Shown in pieces: positions 50,301 through 62,300 of a stretch of 64,000 nucleotides of DNA (position 1 is the first letter of the stretch; each line of letters begins with the position of its first letter). Source of the stretch: Hymenolepis diminuta (Eukaryota > Platyhelminthes > Cestoda > Cyclophyllidea > Hymenolepididae); the NCBI GenBank assembly GCA_900708905.1, contig CAADRB010000039.1, positions 360,816-424,815 of the forward strand. Reading direction: 5' to 3'. Under the pieces are notes generated by a model. It saw only the letters and a program-made list of their open reading frames with translations. It had not been told where the DNA came from and did no database searches. The translations under genes were made by a program, and so were the position numbers.

Positions 50301-53300
50301 TCTGTGGCCTTAAGCTTTGTTTTTCGACATCTCGGCACTAGAATTAACCTAGTTTATTGACATGTGATGAATCTTTGTTTGATATGTTTACGAACCGACT
50401 TGCTCATTGCATTAGCTATGATGGGATCAGTTTTCCTGACGAAACAGGAAAACTCTCGAAATTTTGCTTTGCTTTTGGATTTTGTTGCACATGCATTACG
50501 ATTGGTATGCCTTTTTCTTATTTGTTCCTCATGATCTCACCTAACAGATCGGTTTTCTTCAGGTTCTAGAAACTTCTTTTCCATTGTAACGGAGAAATTC
50601 TTCCCTGACACACACAAAGCAACAACCACTATGAAGAAAATCAACGCCGCTTCACTGAATCTGCCCTCTAATCCTTCGGAAGCCGCAACAATCATCAAGA
50701 ATGAGGGTCTAGACACTGGGATGCCTCGACTTGGCCAATACTCTAGGCTGCGTGTCAATATTAAGGAGAGCATTGAACTCAAGGTGAGTTGGTTCCAGAT
50801 AAACAGTATTCAGTTCTGTGATGACCTCAGACCTTTAATCGAAAAGGAGATAGGTTTCATCTGTGATAAAGTTGATGTTTGCTAAACGACCATATCTATG
50901 GATTAGCTCTGTTAGGTAAAAAATTAGGATATCTAGGCTCCTTTAAGTTATGATTATGAAAGATCTTTAACGTCATATAAGATCAATCTGGTTTCTCAAC
51001 ATTTGGGGGATGAGAATGAACTGAAGTGGTCACATTTAGAAAACTGGTCAAAGGCACTGGATATTTTGAAAAAATCTTTCTAAGTAATCCTGATTAATTA
51101 CGAGGTTAGGACTTTATAACGTGAAATATTTATCAAGTCGAATAAAGTAAGATTTTTTGATACCCTCAGTGTCTTTTCGACCCCTTTCTCTTTATCATTT
51201 ACTGGAATCACTGTTAATCGATTTTGGCTGCTTTTCCACAGCTAAGATTGTCAAATTTGAAAACTTTGCTGTGGGTTATTGGTAAAGGAACTCTATAGAG
51301 CTATATACTTTGGAAATGGCGAGCTGTCAGTTCGGGTGACTTTAATCGCCACGGAAGTATTCCCATCAGTCCACAGTACTTCAAAGTCTTTGCATAAAAG
51401 GGCTTAGATTGATCAGTTCCGTAGTAATTGGTACTTTGAATAAACCGAAAGATATAATGTGTTGAAAAGGTAATTTTGCGCTTTGATAAAAAGCTCTTCT
51501 CTCCAAGATAATTTATCAGTCTGATGTCGAGCTATTTGTTTGTAAATGAAACTCTTTATTCTTAAAACTCCGTGAGGAGATTTTAAATTTGAAAGAGACG
51601 AATGACTACGGTGTATTGATCTTATCTCCGTCATTATATTGGTAATCAGTAGAAATTATTACAGGAAGAGTGCGGAGCGTCTAGACAGGATTTAAAGTAC
51701 AAAAAGCGGACGGTCATGTGTGTTCTAAAAGGCATTGTCCTTTCATCAAGGGACATATAGAGTCTGTACGAATTTTTTGCCTCATGAAACTCCAAATGAA
51801 AAAAAATGTTCTCGATTATTCTGAGGCCAGAGTAGTAAATAATGAATCCCCCGTTAAATTTCGCGGAATATTGAGAACGAAAAGCATCAGATTTCACAAG
51901 TTACACTTATTCCTCCAATGCACAGCTTTTTAAAAATGAATATTTCTGAGAAAATAATTTTTTTTGCAATGAATACAAAGATCATTCTTGATTCATTATT
52001 TTATAAATCGTAATGCAAAATGAATCAATCAAATCGCGGAGTGGCAGTTGAACATCCGAAAAAGCAAAATATTCCACTTTCCCACAGGAGGCATAATATT
52101 CTAATCTTCCATAATTCTGGACTTCTGGACGAGTTCACGATTGTCAAGCTGATTTAATCAGGTTGTGAGTCATGTCACAGGTATATGCGACTAATAAGGG
52201 TATGTTAACTGAAGAACTCTAATAATGCAGGGCCAATTTTTTCTGTGCAAGCTTGTTGTACCGATACGAATTGATCTTCAGTTAACAGGGTTCCGAAGCC
52301 TCCAAGTAGCAGTTATTATTATTAAAACACTTTCAGAACTAGGTTTAGAATACTACTTTCAAAATATTGTTCCACGGTTGACCCAGACCCAAAATAACGA
52401 AGACCGAATTATTTGTACACTTCCAAAAGCCAGACAAATGTCAGATATATGAAAATTTTGTTCTCTATTTCTAATTGTCGAAATCTCGGGACTAGTATAC
52501 GCCTGTAACTTGAAGACTACCTGCGTGTTTTCTGTCCAGATTCAAAACATTTAGTCGACGTGGAGCCATATTTATCGGCGTCCTAGTTTAAAGGGTATAA
52601 GTGTGTAGACAATTGTCAAAATAATCACAATCAACTACCTTGAATATCCAAGGTGATTTTGAACTCGCTAGAGAGCGCAAGATCTCTCCAATAAGATGAA
52701 AAGGTCAAGCTTTTGAATGTTATGTTATGTGCCAATCCCTTTTAGTAATTTTTTCTTTTATAGAATACTGTTGATCGTCTTATCAAACACGGAAAATGGG
52801 CTCTTCTCATAGGAACCTCTTCATGGAAAGAACAATTCGTTGATGCTATAACCGTCAATGCAGGTAGATTTCGTTCTCATGAAAATGAGACATTCTAGTC
52901 TTTTAAACTTACATCCATTCTAAAATTAACGCCAAACACACCAGATGTCGAATCTCTTCTCTAACTCTTTCCCCGCATCATGCGCATAATATCATATTGC
53001 GTAAGTTATCATCGAAACAATCTTGTTGAAATATTTAAAGAAAATGAGTTTATGTTAATCGCTTCGTCCCTCTGTTGCCATGCTAAGTAACTACTGTCTT
53101 TACTGATACTCGTCTAACTGTATTATCCACCTTATGGAATCATGAGAATAAAGAAGGAAACTCGATTCCGCTGAAGATAATTTGCACAAATTTTGTTCAT
53201 TTAGCTAGAGCTCATTTATTTGCATTTCGTTAGCAGAATCAGAAGATACGGACAAATCAGGTAAACTCATTTTATTTTCTTTAACTGAGAATTTTACACC

Positions 53301-56300
53301 TTTTAATAGTAAAATATCTAAATAACCATTAACTTTCACATAATCTTCATTACGACCATTAAAACAAATAACATTACATTTAATCAACTGGACTTAATAA
53401 TAAACATGCTTGATCAATTTTATAAATTTCAGTATAACTTTTTTTCTAATTTTAGGAGACGGTGATGACTTAGAGGCGATAGGTGAGGGTGAAGTGAAGA
53501 TGCCCGCATGCAAGGACTACGTCATGCATTTCCTCACCGTCTTCTGGAAAGTTCTATTCGCTTTCGTGCCTCCAACCGGTATGTTGTCTTTGCTCACCAC
53601 ACACTGGCATTAATAACAACAGTTATTAGCTCTACTGTTCAATCATTCCAACAATATATAAATCTTTATATCAGATATTTCTAGAGCCTTTTTAGGGGAA
53701 GTGGTTTCATGCTTCCAATGAGGAACTAGCATTTTGTCAACTCTTTATCGTTCAGTGTCTATCACTATGTCACATTCGTTCTTTCATTGCATGTGAACCG
53801 ATAAGTGTCGAACCTTTTACTCCTGACTTTTTAGGTACTGACCACTACGCTACGCTATATTTATTTAGTCTTTTTAAATCAAAGATCGTTCTTATTATAT
53901 CTTTTTAACATGAGGTACATAGTTTCAAATAAAACTTTTATGGAGGATATGAGCTGGAACTTAGCTTTCAAGACAAATGCATGAACATTATAATAAAAGC
54001 TGGTTGCCAAGACTGAAGGCTTGCATTCATTTGCGTTTTCTTAATCTTTTTAAAGCTCAATTTGTCTGGTTGAAGAAGACCAGACATAACAGATGGCTTG
54101 GTGGAGATACTTGGATGAAGTTAGCTTAAATAATTTTAACAGAAAATTTGTTAGTAGTTTTCTAAATGACAGTTTATAAAATGGTGACGGATTTAGCTTT
54201 CATCGCTTCCACTGGTTTCTAATGATTTGAAATACACTTTGAACTCTGATTTATCAATACCTGAAACAGAATTTGTGATATAACTTCCAGACAATTTCTT
54301 CATATCCGGACATTTTTCGGGAGAAAAGATTTCAATTTTCATAAATTTCATGCCGTATATTGATTTTCATTGATATGCGTGTAATATATTATTAGTAACT
54401 GGCAAACCTCAATTAAAACCGAGATAATTATTTCTTAATCTCAGATCTGATCGCTCTTTTTGTTGTACCACTTCCAAGTATTCGTTTTATTTCCAACCTT
54501 CTATGCATTTATAACCGGAAATCCGCCAAATTTTTCATTATTGGCATTCGCGATAACCGACTTCACCCATAATAAAATCACTGGGAAAGATTAAATGTAT
54601 TCTTTTAATTGCAGAGAAAATGTAATTTAATTTTTTTCTGTCAAAAGCCGGGTCGACACTTTGCGCTCGAAATAAATAAACCGACTTCCTCATTCAAAAG
54701 GCTCACCAGTATACCATTGTGAACCATTTACTATCTACACACTAAGCCTGCTAAGTTGTCAAATTCAGTGACTAATAAAGCACATTCTCTTATTAATTTG
54801 CTTCAATTCGGTTCGCTGAAGTGCTAATGGCCTGTTGTTTCTCCCATAGAGTTATTTTGTGACTATTCGTAGCATTTGTAATAAACCCAAATGCATACGG
54901 TGTAGGTAATTATTCTGCAAAAATTATCAAATCAGGGACTGAAGGCGCCTTACATTGCAATAAAAGCCATAGCACTTATTATCATGTATGCAATAGAGAA
55001 TTACGCCAGCATTATGACAATATGGCATAAAATAGAGAAAGGGCAGAGTTCCAGAGGAGTAAGGTTCACCCTTGGCAGTAGGTTAGAGCTTAATTTTGTT
55101 GAAAGAAAAATCGAACTAAATTCCAGGCTTTAAGAGCACAGACTTACATTCATTCAAATAACCATTAACTCCTCTAAGTAAAGCTGCTTTAAGAATCCCC
55201 TCTTAGAACTAGTGACCATCGTAATGGTCAACGGAAATAACAACAACCCTTCCCAAATGAGAAGACCAGGAGTTGAGTGAGACCATATACCTATTGTACA
55301 ACTGGAATTGGATGAGAAAGGAAGGGAGGAAGGGGAAGGAAGAGGAATTGGGAATGGCAAGGGCTGACCGGATGGAATTCGGGTTTTGATAAAGAGGTTT
55401 TGTTGAGATGAAATAAGGGAATTGACTGATTTTGCATTTTTTGTTCATCGATGATCAGCTACTAAAAATCATCACCTGAAAATTATAGAAATGCAGAGTT
55501 ATGAATCAATATGATAGGAAACTGTACGTTTGCATTTCTGTATTTCCACCTTTCACAGATTGGTTCACAAGTCAGAGGAGAAAGTGCATATCTAAAGATT
55601 GCATGTTGTCCATCCCATCTTCAGAATTTCAAAGATTTAGCATTCGCAGCTAGTTCAATTCATCTTCGCGATAGAAAGGGTATTGAATTACGGATTTGGC
55701 AACATCTAGTCTTGTTTTATTAATGGCTTAAACGGCTCGGTACATTTTTCCCTCTTTATACTCCTAGTTGTTTCACTTCATTTACAGCATGAAGAAATGT
55801 AAGTGCATTCGATCCTGGTCATCTAATTGCTGTCAAATTATTATTATCCTTTCCGCTTAGTCGCATCAACGATCTTAGTTTTTGTATAAAAAAGCTGCCC
55901 TTATGTAGTTTGAATTTTGCACATATTATAATTAATTTGTTAAAGTAAATTTAGCCATTCCCTTGAAGGATGGCACTCGAACTAATTACCTCAAGTGAAG
56001 TCGGTACCTTTATTCGAAAGGTGCACTTTAAACTACATTGCTTTGAAGGTATACATTTTTAATTCATTAGAACACTCCAACTACTCAAAATAGAGTCGGA
56101 ATTCTCCTAATTGCTTAGTAAATATACCGCGTTCAAGTTGTAGTCTTAGAATTCACCTTTAATCCCAGGTTCAATCGGCTTGATCTACAAAGGTGTCACA
56201 AACTTAATTTTGAAGTATAGGTTTGAAACAGGGTGAGAATTTGTAGTCCACTAACGCCCAAAGGAGAGTAGATTGACATACCAAAACGGATGCTTTGGTT

Positions 56301-59300
56301 GCTATAGGGATTCTTCTATTATTATCTCCAATGGCTGCTTTTTATTTCATTTTGTTGGAATAAAACTAGTACGTTTTGTCCTAGAGACTGCTCGTCAATA
56401 TATATGTATTCTTAAAATCCTTCAGGATTACGGTTTAATTCGTGTACAAATTTGTTGTCTCAGTACTTTTGTTCCACTTTTAACATCCAGTCTGATTTAA
56501 TTGTAATGTTATGTATGCTGTTTTAATCGTAACTTGCTTTTTAAACGTCGAAGCCCCAGTAACAAGGTCTGCAGTTACACTTCCTAAATGTCCTATCAGT
56601 AGTAGTAAACTAATGCTTGGAAAGGGTTTATGGATTTATCATAATGAGGGTCTGAATATGAACAGTTTTACGCTAACAAAAGATTGCTGAGAAACTACAT
56701 CTTCTTCAGAGTAAATTCAAAATTGAATATTTATGCAGCCGTTATAGCACATGGACAAGCCGAGATGGAATGAAAGAGCATACGGACCGAGAAAAGTAAC
56801 AATGGAAGGACGGCTTAAGATAAAAAGGATTCAAGAGTCAGAGAAAGCAACCATGTCACATCGGATACTTCTGTCTCCATCCACATGAGTTTGTAGTTGA
56901 GTATATCTTGCGTCCTAGCTTCTCATTGGTCCACACTACGCCTATTTTGGTCAGTTTGCTTGGGACGTTGTTTGCTTATCTTACTTTCAATACTTCAGTT
57001 GCTGTCAACACGGAATATAAATTCTTCGTGTTCAAATCTTAGCGAGTAGAGGATTGTTCTTACTATTTTTACTACCGTTACGCACTAAAATAATTTTTCT
57101 TCTGCATTTTTTGCATTTTCTCTCCTATTCCACTCAGTATTTTCACACTTTGAATAGTAAATTTTACTATGTAAATTTCGAGAGTAAAAGTCAAGCAAGA
57201 GGTTGAGTTGAATTAAAGAACAAAGAACAGAGGGGAGAGCTTGAGTACTGGGCATATTTAAATTGGCAGGTTAATGACACTAGCAAATTTGCTGAGTCAT
57301 CATGAGGCAGGGGTGAGTGAACTCGATAATCTACGTGCTCATGACTTTAGTTTGGACTTCTACAGCTCTTTGTTGATTTAGGGACTTTGTAGATTCACGT
57401 CACAATCTCCAAGTGGTTTCCGAAGTTTTTGCTGGTGTCAGATTAAAATAAACCGGTGTCATACAGGAGTAATACATAGCAGACAGAATGGTCCACCACC
57501 AAAAAAAGACGCTTGTAATTTCATAGTTAAATTATTAAGTATACTCGATTGTGGTTAACTTAAATTCATTATTATGTTAACAAGGTTGATTCGTGACAGT
57601 CTTAGGTACTTTAATGATCCAAAATTGCTAAAATGTTAAAGAGGTTATGTAAATAACCTCCATGTATGGAGGGAATAAGTAATGGTAGAATAACTCGGAG
57701 GTGGTCTTGAAATCACTTCCATTTGATGGCTAGTATTTGCGTATATATTCATGAGTATCCTCATCATTCATGCCCGATCAATCATATAAGGCCTGGCCGT
57801 ATTCAAGCATGAATATTTTCTCATTGACCACTAAGATTCGCTTTATGGACTGCAGATTAATAAAAAACTCAGACTATATCATTTAAGGCGTTCTATTATC
57901 ATTAATATCAAGTTTTATTTGTGAGAAATCCCTTAAACATGGAGAAAAAAGTAGATTCAAAAAGGCCTAAACGGATAAGAATCAAAAAGAGGCTGACAAT
58001 AAAGTCAGGACATTCCGAAAGCACCGAGGTGTCCGAATTCCCCAAAAGGTTCCTGGGTTGCTTTCATATGTGCAATACATTGTGCACTTAATTTAATTTC
58101 GTCATTTGTATCTTTAATAACGCTTCACTTCCCCGAGTTAATTTGGCTTATATTACTGGTACTGTCCTCTTTCTATCTTTTGTACACTTATAAACCTTTC
58201 ATTCTATATTGCTCTATCTGTTAGATGTCCTTTATCAAGACCACGCTTCATTGCATAAACTCGATATAAGAATTTTGGCCTGCTCTCATTAAGAGTGAGC
58301 GCATCTACCACTTGAGCCGTCAGTTCAGAGGCTCGTTCTCCTTCTCACTCTATCTTTATCAGTTCTCACGATAACTCGTACTCAAGCCTAAAATTTCTGA
58401 CTGGGTATTCACGTTATTGTCGTCTTATTTATCAAGGTGAAAGCTTAATTGGAATAATATCTTTGTTTTGTTCTCCTTTCAGACTATGCCGGTGGATGGG
58501 TTTGTTTCTTTGTGAGCATTGTGATGATCGGTTTCATGACCGCCATTATCGGTGATCTAGCCTCCGCCTTCGGTTGTACCATCGGACTTACAGACGCTGT
58601 CACATCAACCACCTTTGTCGCTCTGGGAACCAGTCTTCCTGGTAAGCTGAAAAGTTATTATATAATCATATCTGCTTTTCAATTGGTCCCCTTTTACCAC
58701 CATCTTGATGAACACAACTTCACTAATAATTTTTGCCCAACGTTCTCAGACCTATGTGTATTAATATTACCATTCATAGGCCTTCGTACTGAGCCAATCT
58801 AGAAATGAGTTGATAATAACTTTTTTGTCGTTGTTACCTTTATTTCGACATTAAACGGTATAATATTGTTGGTGGAATCATGAGTGGTATACACTCTTAA
58901 AATGTCATCTAGTCGACTGTAGATATTCAGATCGAAGACTTTGTCTAATACTCCAATACACCCTTCTAATAACGATAGTCTCTTCTTCTAAATGTCTATT
59001 GTGCAGAATTTATGGACGGCGATCCTTCTTTTAGCATACATGCCAATCCTGCACTTGGGTTAATTGCAGATGATGTCGATCCTCGGATCCTTTGGATGGA
59101 AAACATGCTCCTTCAAAAAATCGAACTTTGTATACACAAGCACAGATCATATACCTCGGAATCTTAATGAGACATTTTAAATTCATAACTGCAGTTGACA
59201 AGATTTCGGCTATATAAACGTCACTCCAATTGGTCGTCAATCTTGATGTTTCAAACTTCCACTTTACTACGCTCTCCTTAACTGTTTTGGAGTTGTTCGA

Positions 59301-62300
59301 TATAGTCTGTGATGATGCCTTTGGTGCTTGCATCTTGACAGATGATAAAGAGGATCTAGTTCTTCGTTCTGAACGCTTTCTTGAAGTTCTAGTGATACAG
59401 TTTCCCTGCATATCTTCCTTCCTGAAAGCGTCTTGTCGAAGTTCCTTAATACTTTCCTCGATCTCACCAGTAAACTTGGAAATTGATAATGGTTTTCTCA
59501 CAATAGAAGCTGAACGAGTTCTTGTTACTGAATGCGTTTGAACGCTATCTTTTCCACTGAAATCCTCTGAAATATCTCCATGAGAAGATTCATTCGAGAT
59601 AGCATTAAGAAAACTTCGTCTTCCTTGAGTTTCTTTTTCATATTCTCCAAAATCAGGGTTCAAACTATTCACAAGCTTTACCGGTATTTCTGATCAAATT
59701 ATTTTCCTATACCTGCTATATTCTGCTGCGACCGTTAGTATTTCCTTGGCTGCACCAACTCCGTAGTTTGTAGAGGAGAATAGACAAAGACGGCTTTGGA
59801 CGTAAGTCACGTTGTGTTCTGTCTTACGCATCAGGTTGAAGGATGTGACTTGAGGATCTGATGGCGCTGTTCATACTGCTTTTGAAGTTTTTTACCTCAT
59901 TACAGTGCGTAGTACTATTTATATAGTTTGAGGCTGGAACCTGTAGCCGAAAGATTGTCCTAGGTTGATAGTTCCCGGCGTTGGTTAGTACATTATGCCA
60001 TATCAATCCTGTAGCTTGGAATTTTAACTCCAAACAACTCAAGTTGTCAGGATCGGCGTGCGCGCCCGCGTATTAATAAAATTAATGAGTGACTTGGATA
60101 AAAGTTGCGGGAGTTATTCATCCTGAGACAAAATTACAATTCTGCAGAATAGCCCTCTGGGTTGTGTTAGTCGGCTTACTTTCAGTATACAATCGAATTG
60201 CCAACTTATAGAAAATATAAATTTCTTGCGAATTCAAAACCATCTACAGAATATGAATTTCTATTAATGTGATTATTCTGGTAGAGACGATAGTATCTGG
60301 GATCTAAGCAGACGTTTCTTCCATTGGAGCTTTTGCCTCGATAGAACTGTATTCTAATACACATTTACTGGCCTTAGTAATTTTCCCCATTTCAGATGTA
60401 AACATTGAAGTTACTTCCGGTTTAGTCAAAGTATTCAAACATTTCCCTTTGCGTTTTGTCTTTTTTCTCATTACGAAACGGTAACAATATTTAGGTATGC
60501 ATTTTATATAGCCAATTTATTAGGAGCATGAACTGAACTCAGACCTGAAGGTTATCCAAGGTTTCATATTTTGACAATGATTGGCAGTAGCTTGGCTCCT
60601 CTTTAATTAATAAGTTTTTTCTTTTTATCTAAATGAGTAATTGCGATTTTAATAAGGTGATTCCCAGGATTGCTGAAAAGAAAATCTTTATTACTTTCAT
60701 ATAGGAGACCTATAATCGGTACATTAATAGATAGCCACATCCAATGTCATCGGCCTGTATGTGTTTGTACACTTTTTGCCCGTCTCAAGGCTTTAATGAC
60801 TAGTTCCATTCCGCTCATTACCATATTTTGTTATTGATCATGCTTTATCCACCACCCTCGTGTTTCCACTAGGGTGGAACGACGCAGAGTCTTCGTGTGG
60901 TTTGCCACAATAAAGTCTCCTTTTATGGAGTTAAGACTTGTTAAGTCGGCAAGGATCGCAATTCTATAGTCTCTCTGATGGGAAAATCACATTCTTCTGT
61001 CCCTTTCTTGACCAGCTATAGTCAATTAGGTTGATCATATCCTCGTTGCGGGATAGGAGTAGAGGGCCATTCGTTGTATTAAGCTAATTAGTGGGCCATA
61101 CAAAACTAAGAAAACAAAAAACCTAGTCATGATATTGCCTCAGTGGGAAGTAGTAGAGGGAGAGGGTTTCAGATGCGGAAGGTAGATGAGTTGCCAGAGA
61201 TAAAAGCTAGTAAGAAGACCTGTAGATAGAGAAGAGCTAGACGGAGGACCTGGTTGTTGGGGCTGATCGGTAGTTGTTTAAGAGTTGGGATTTGAGTCAG
61301 GTCAGTGGTAAGATTGCACATTAGCATTGATAGGCATAAAGGTGGTGATGATCGTTGGAATAATTAAAGAGCAGACTGGAATTTCGATGGTCGTTTAGGG
61401 GCGAAAGCATGGTGATCAAGGAGTTGAAACTGGTATGTGTAGTGCCTAATAGCCGCTTGAGTTTCCTAAGAGTTTGTTAGACTTGTCAGTGTGCGCATGA
61501 CGATAAGATCCTGCTAATTGATAATAGCTGGGGTTAGTCCAAACTCAATCATTTTAGTAACAGTCAATGATCTCCAACTTATGAAAATTATCGAAATTGA
61601 ACTTGACAAGTATTTGAGTGAGGTGCGCTTGTTGAGAGTTACTTGCTGTGATTAAAGTTTTACTATTAGAAATGTTTTTCTGCGTCACGTAATGTGGGAG
61701 GCGCTTGACATTTTGGCATGCATTTAACTTTTATTCTGATACATTAATTATTCCTTGCTACTATTTGTAAATATTTCTCCTGAACTGAAATCGTGACCTT
61801 GAAAATCAAGGTAGTTCTTTCTAGCCGCTTCGATAATAGACTCCAAATGTTCTCTTTAAATGTAGCTGATTGACTGAAAACCGAATATTTCGATTCTCAT
61901 GAAATGAATAATGCTTAACATGAACTCTTTTCAGGAAGAAATAATTTGTTTGAAATAATATTCTTATAAGACGTCGGATTAATGGCGCTTCGGGTCATAA
62001 TAAATGCAAATTGTTAAAAAAATTCATTGAAATATATAAATCTTTTATTTTATTTTGTCAGATATATCATTTTGTGGGTTCGGTCTGTTTTTTTTCTGTA
62101 TCAAATTGAATACGTTAGGAGATTAAGTTGATCTCCTGTCCTCTGAGAAACATAATCTCAACATTTTTGAATGGATAAACGACAACATATGGTCTCTAAT
62201 CGAGAGCTATAAACTTATATAATTATTATTCCTAGCAACTAAAATTTTTAGTCGTGATAGGGCATTCAAACGCAGGAAACAGTTAAATGGTCCAATAAAG

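Larger units (their letters stand above)
43742..50562 (+). other. Exchanger intron 3, with candidate alternative exons
   Basis: 6.8 kb, probable GC-AG intron. It contains the candidate alternative exons at 44836 and 49684, an (AT)n run at 44413 and R2 repeat arms at 48225 and 49245. This position after CBD2 is the alternatively spliced region of animal Na+/Ca2+ exchangers. Confidence 0.6.

Noticed and set aside
59824..60042. Minus-strand frame [16 protein letters not shown]... as 5' exon of the antisense gene
   Set aside because: Its possible donors do not give the phase needed at 59689, and a linking intron of acceptable length was not found.
60740..61440. Slightly more GC-rich segment as a decayed retrotransposon
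   Set aside because: No reverse transcriptase or other motif could be read in any frame.
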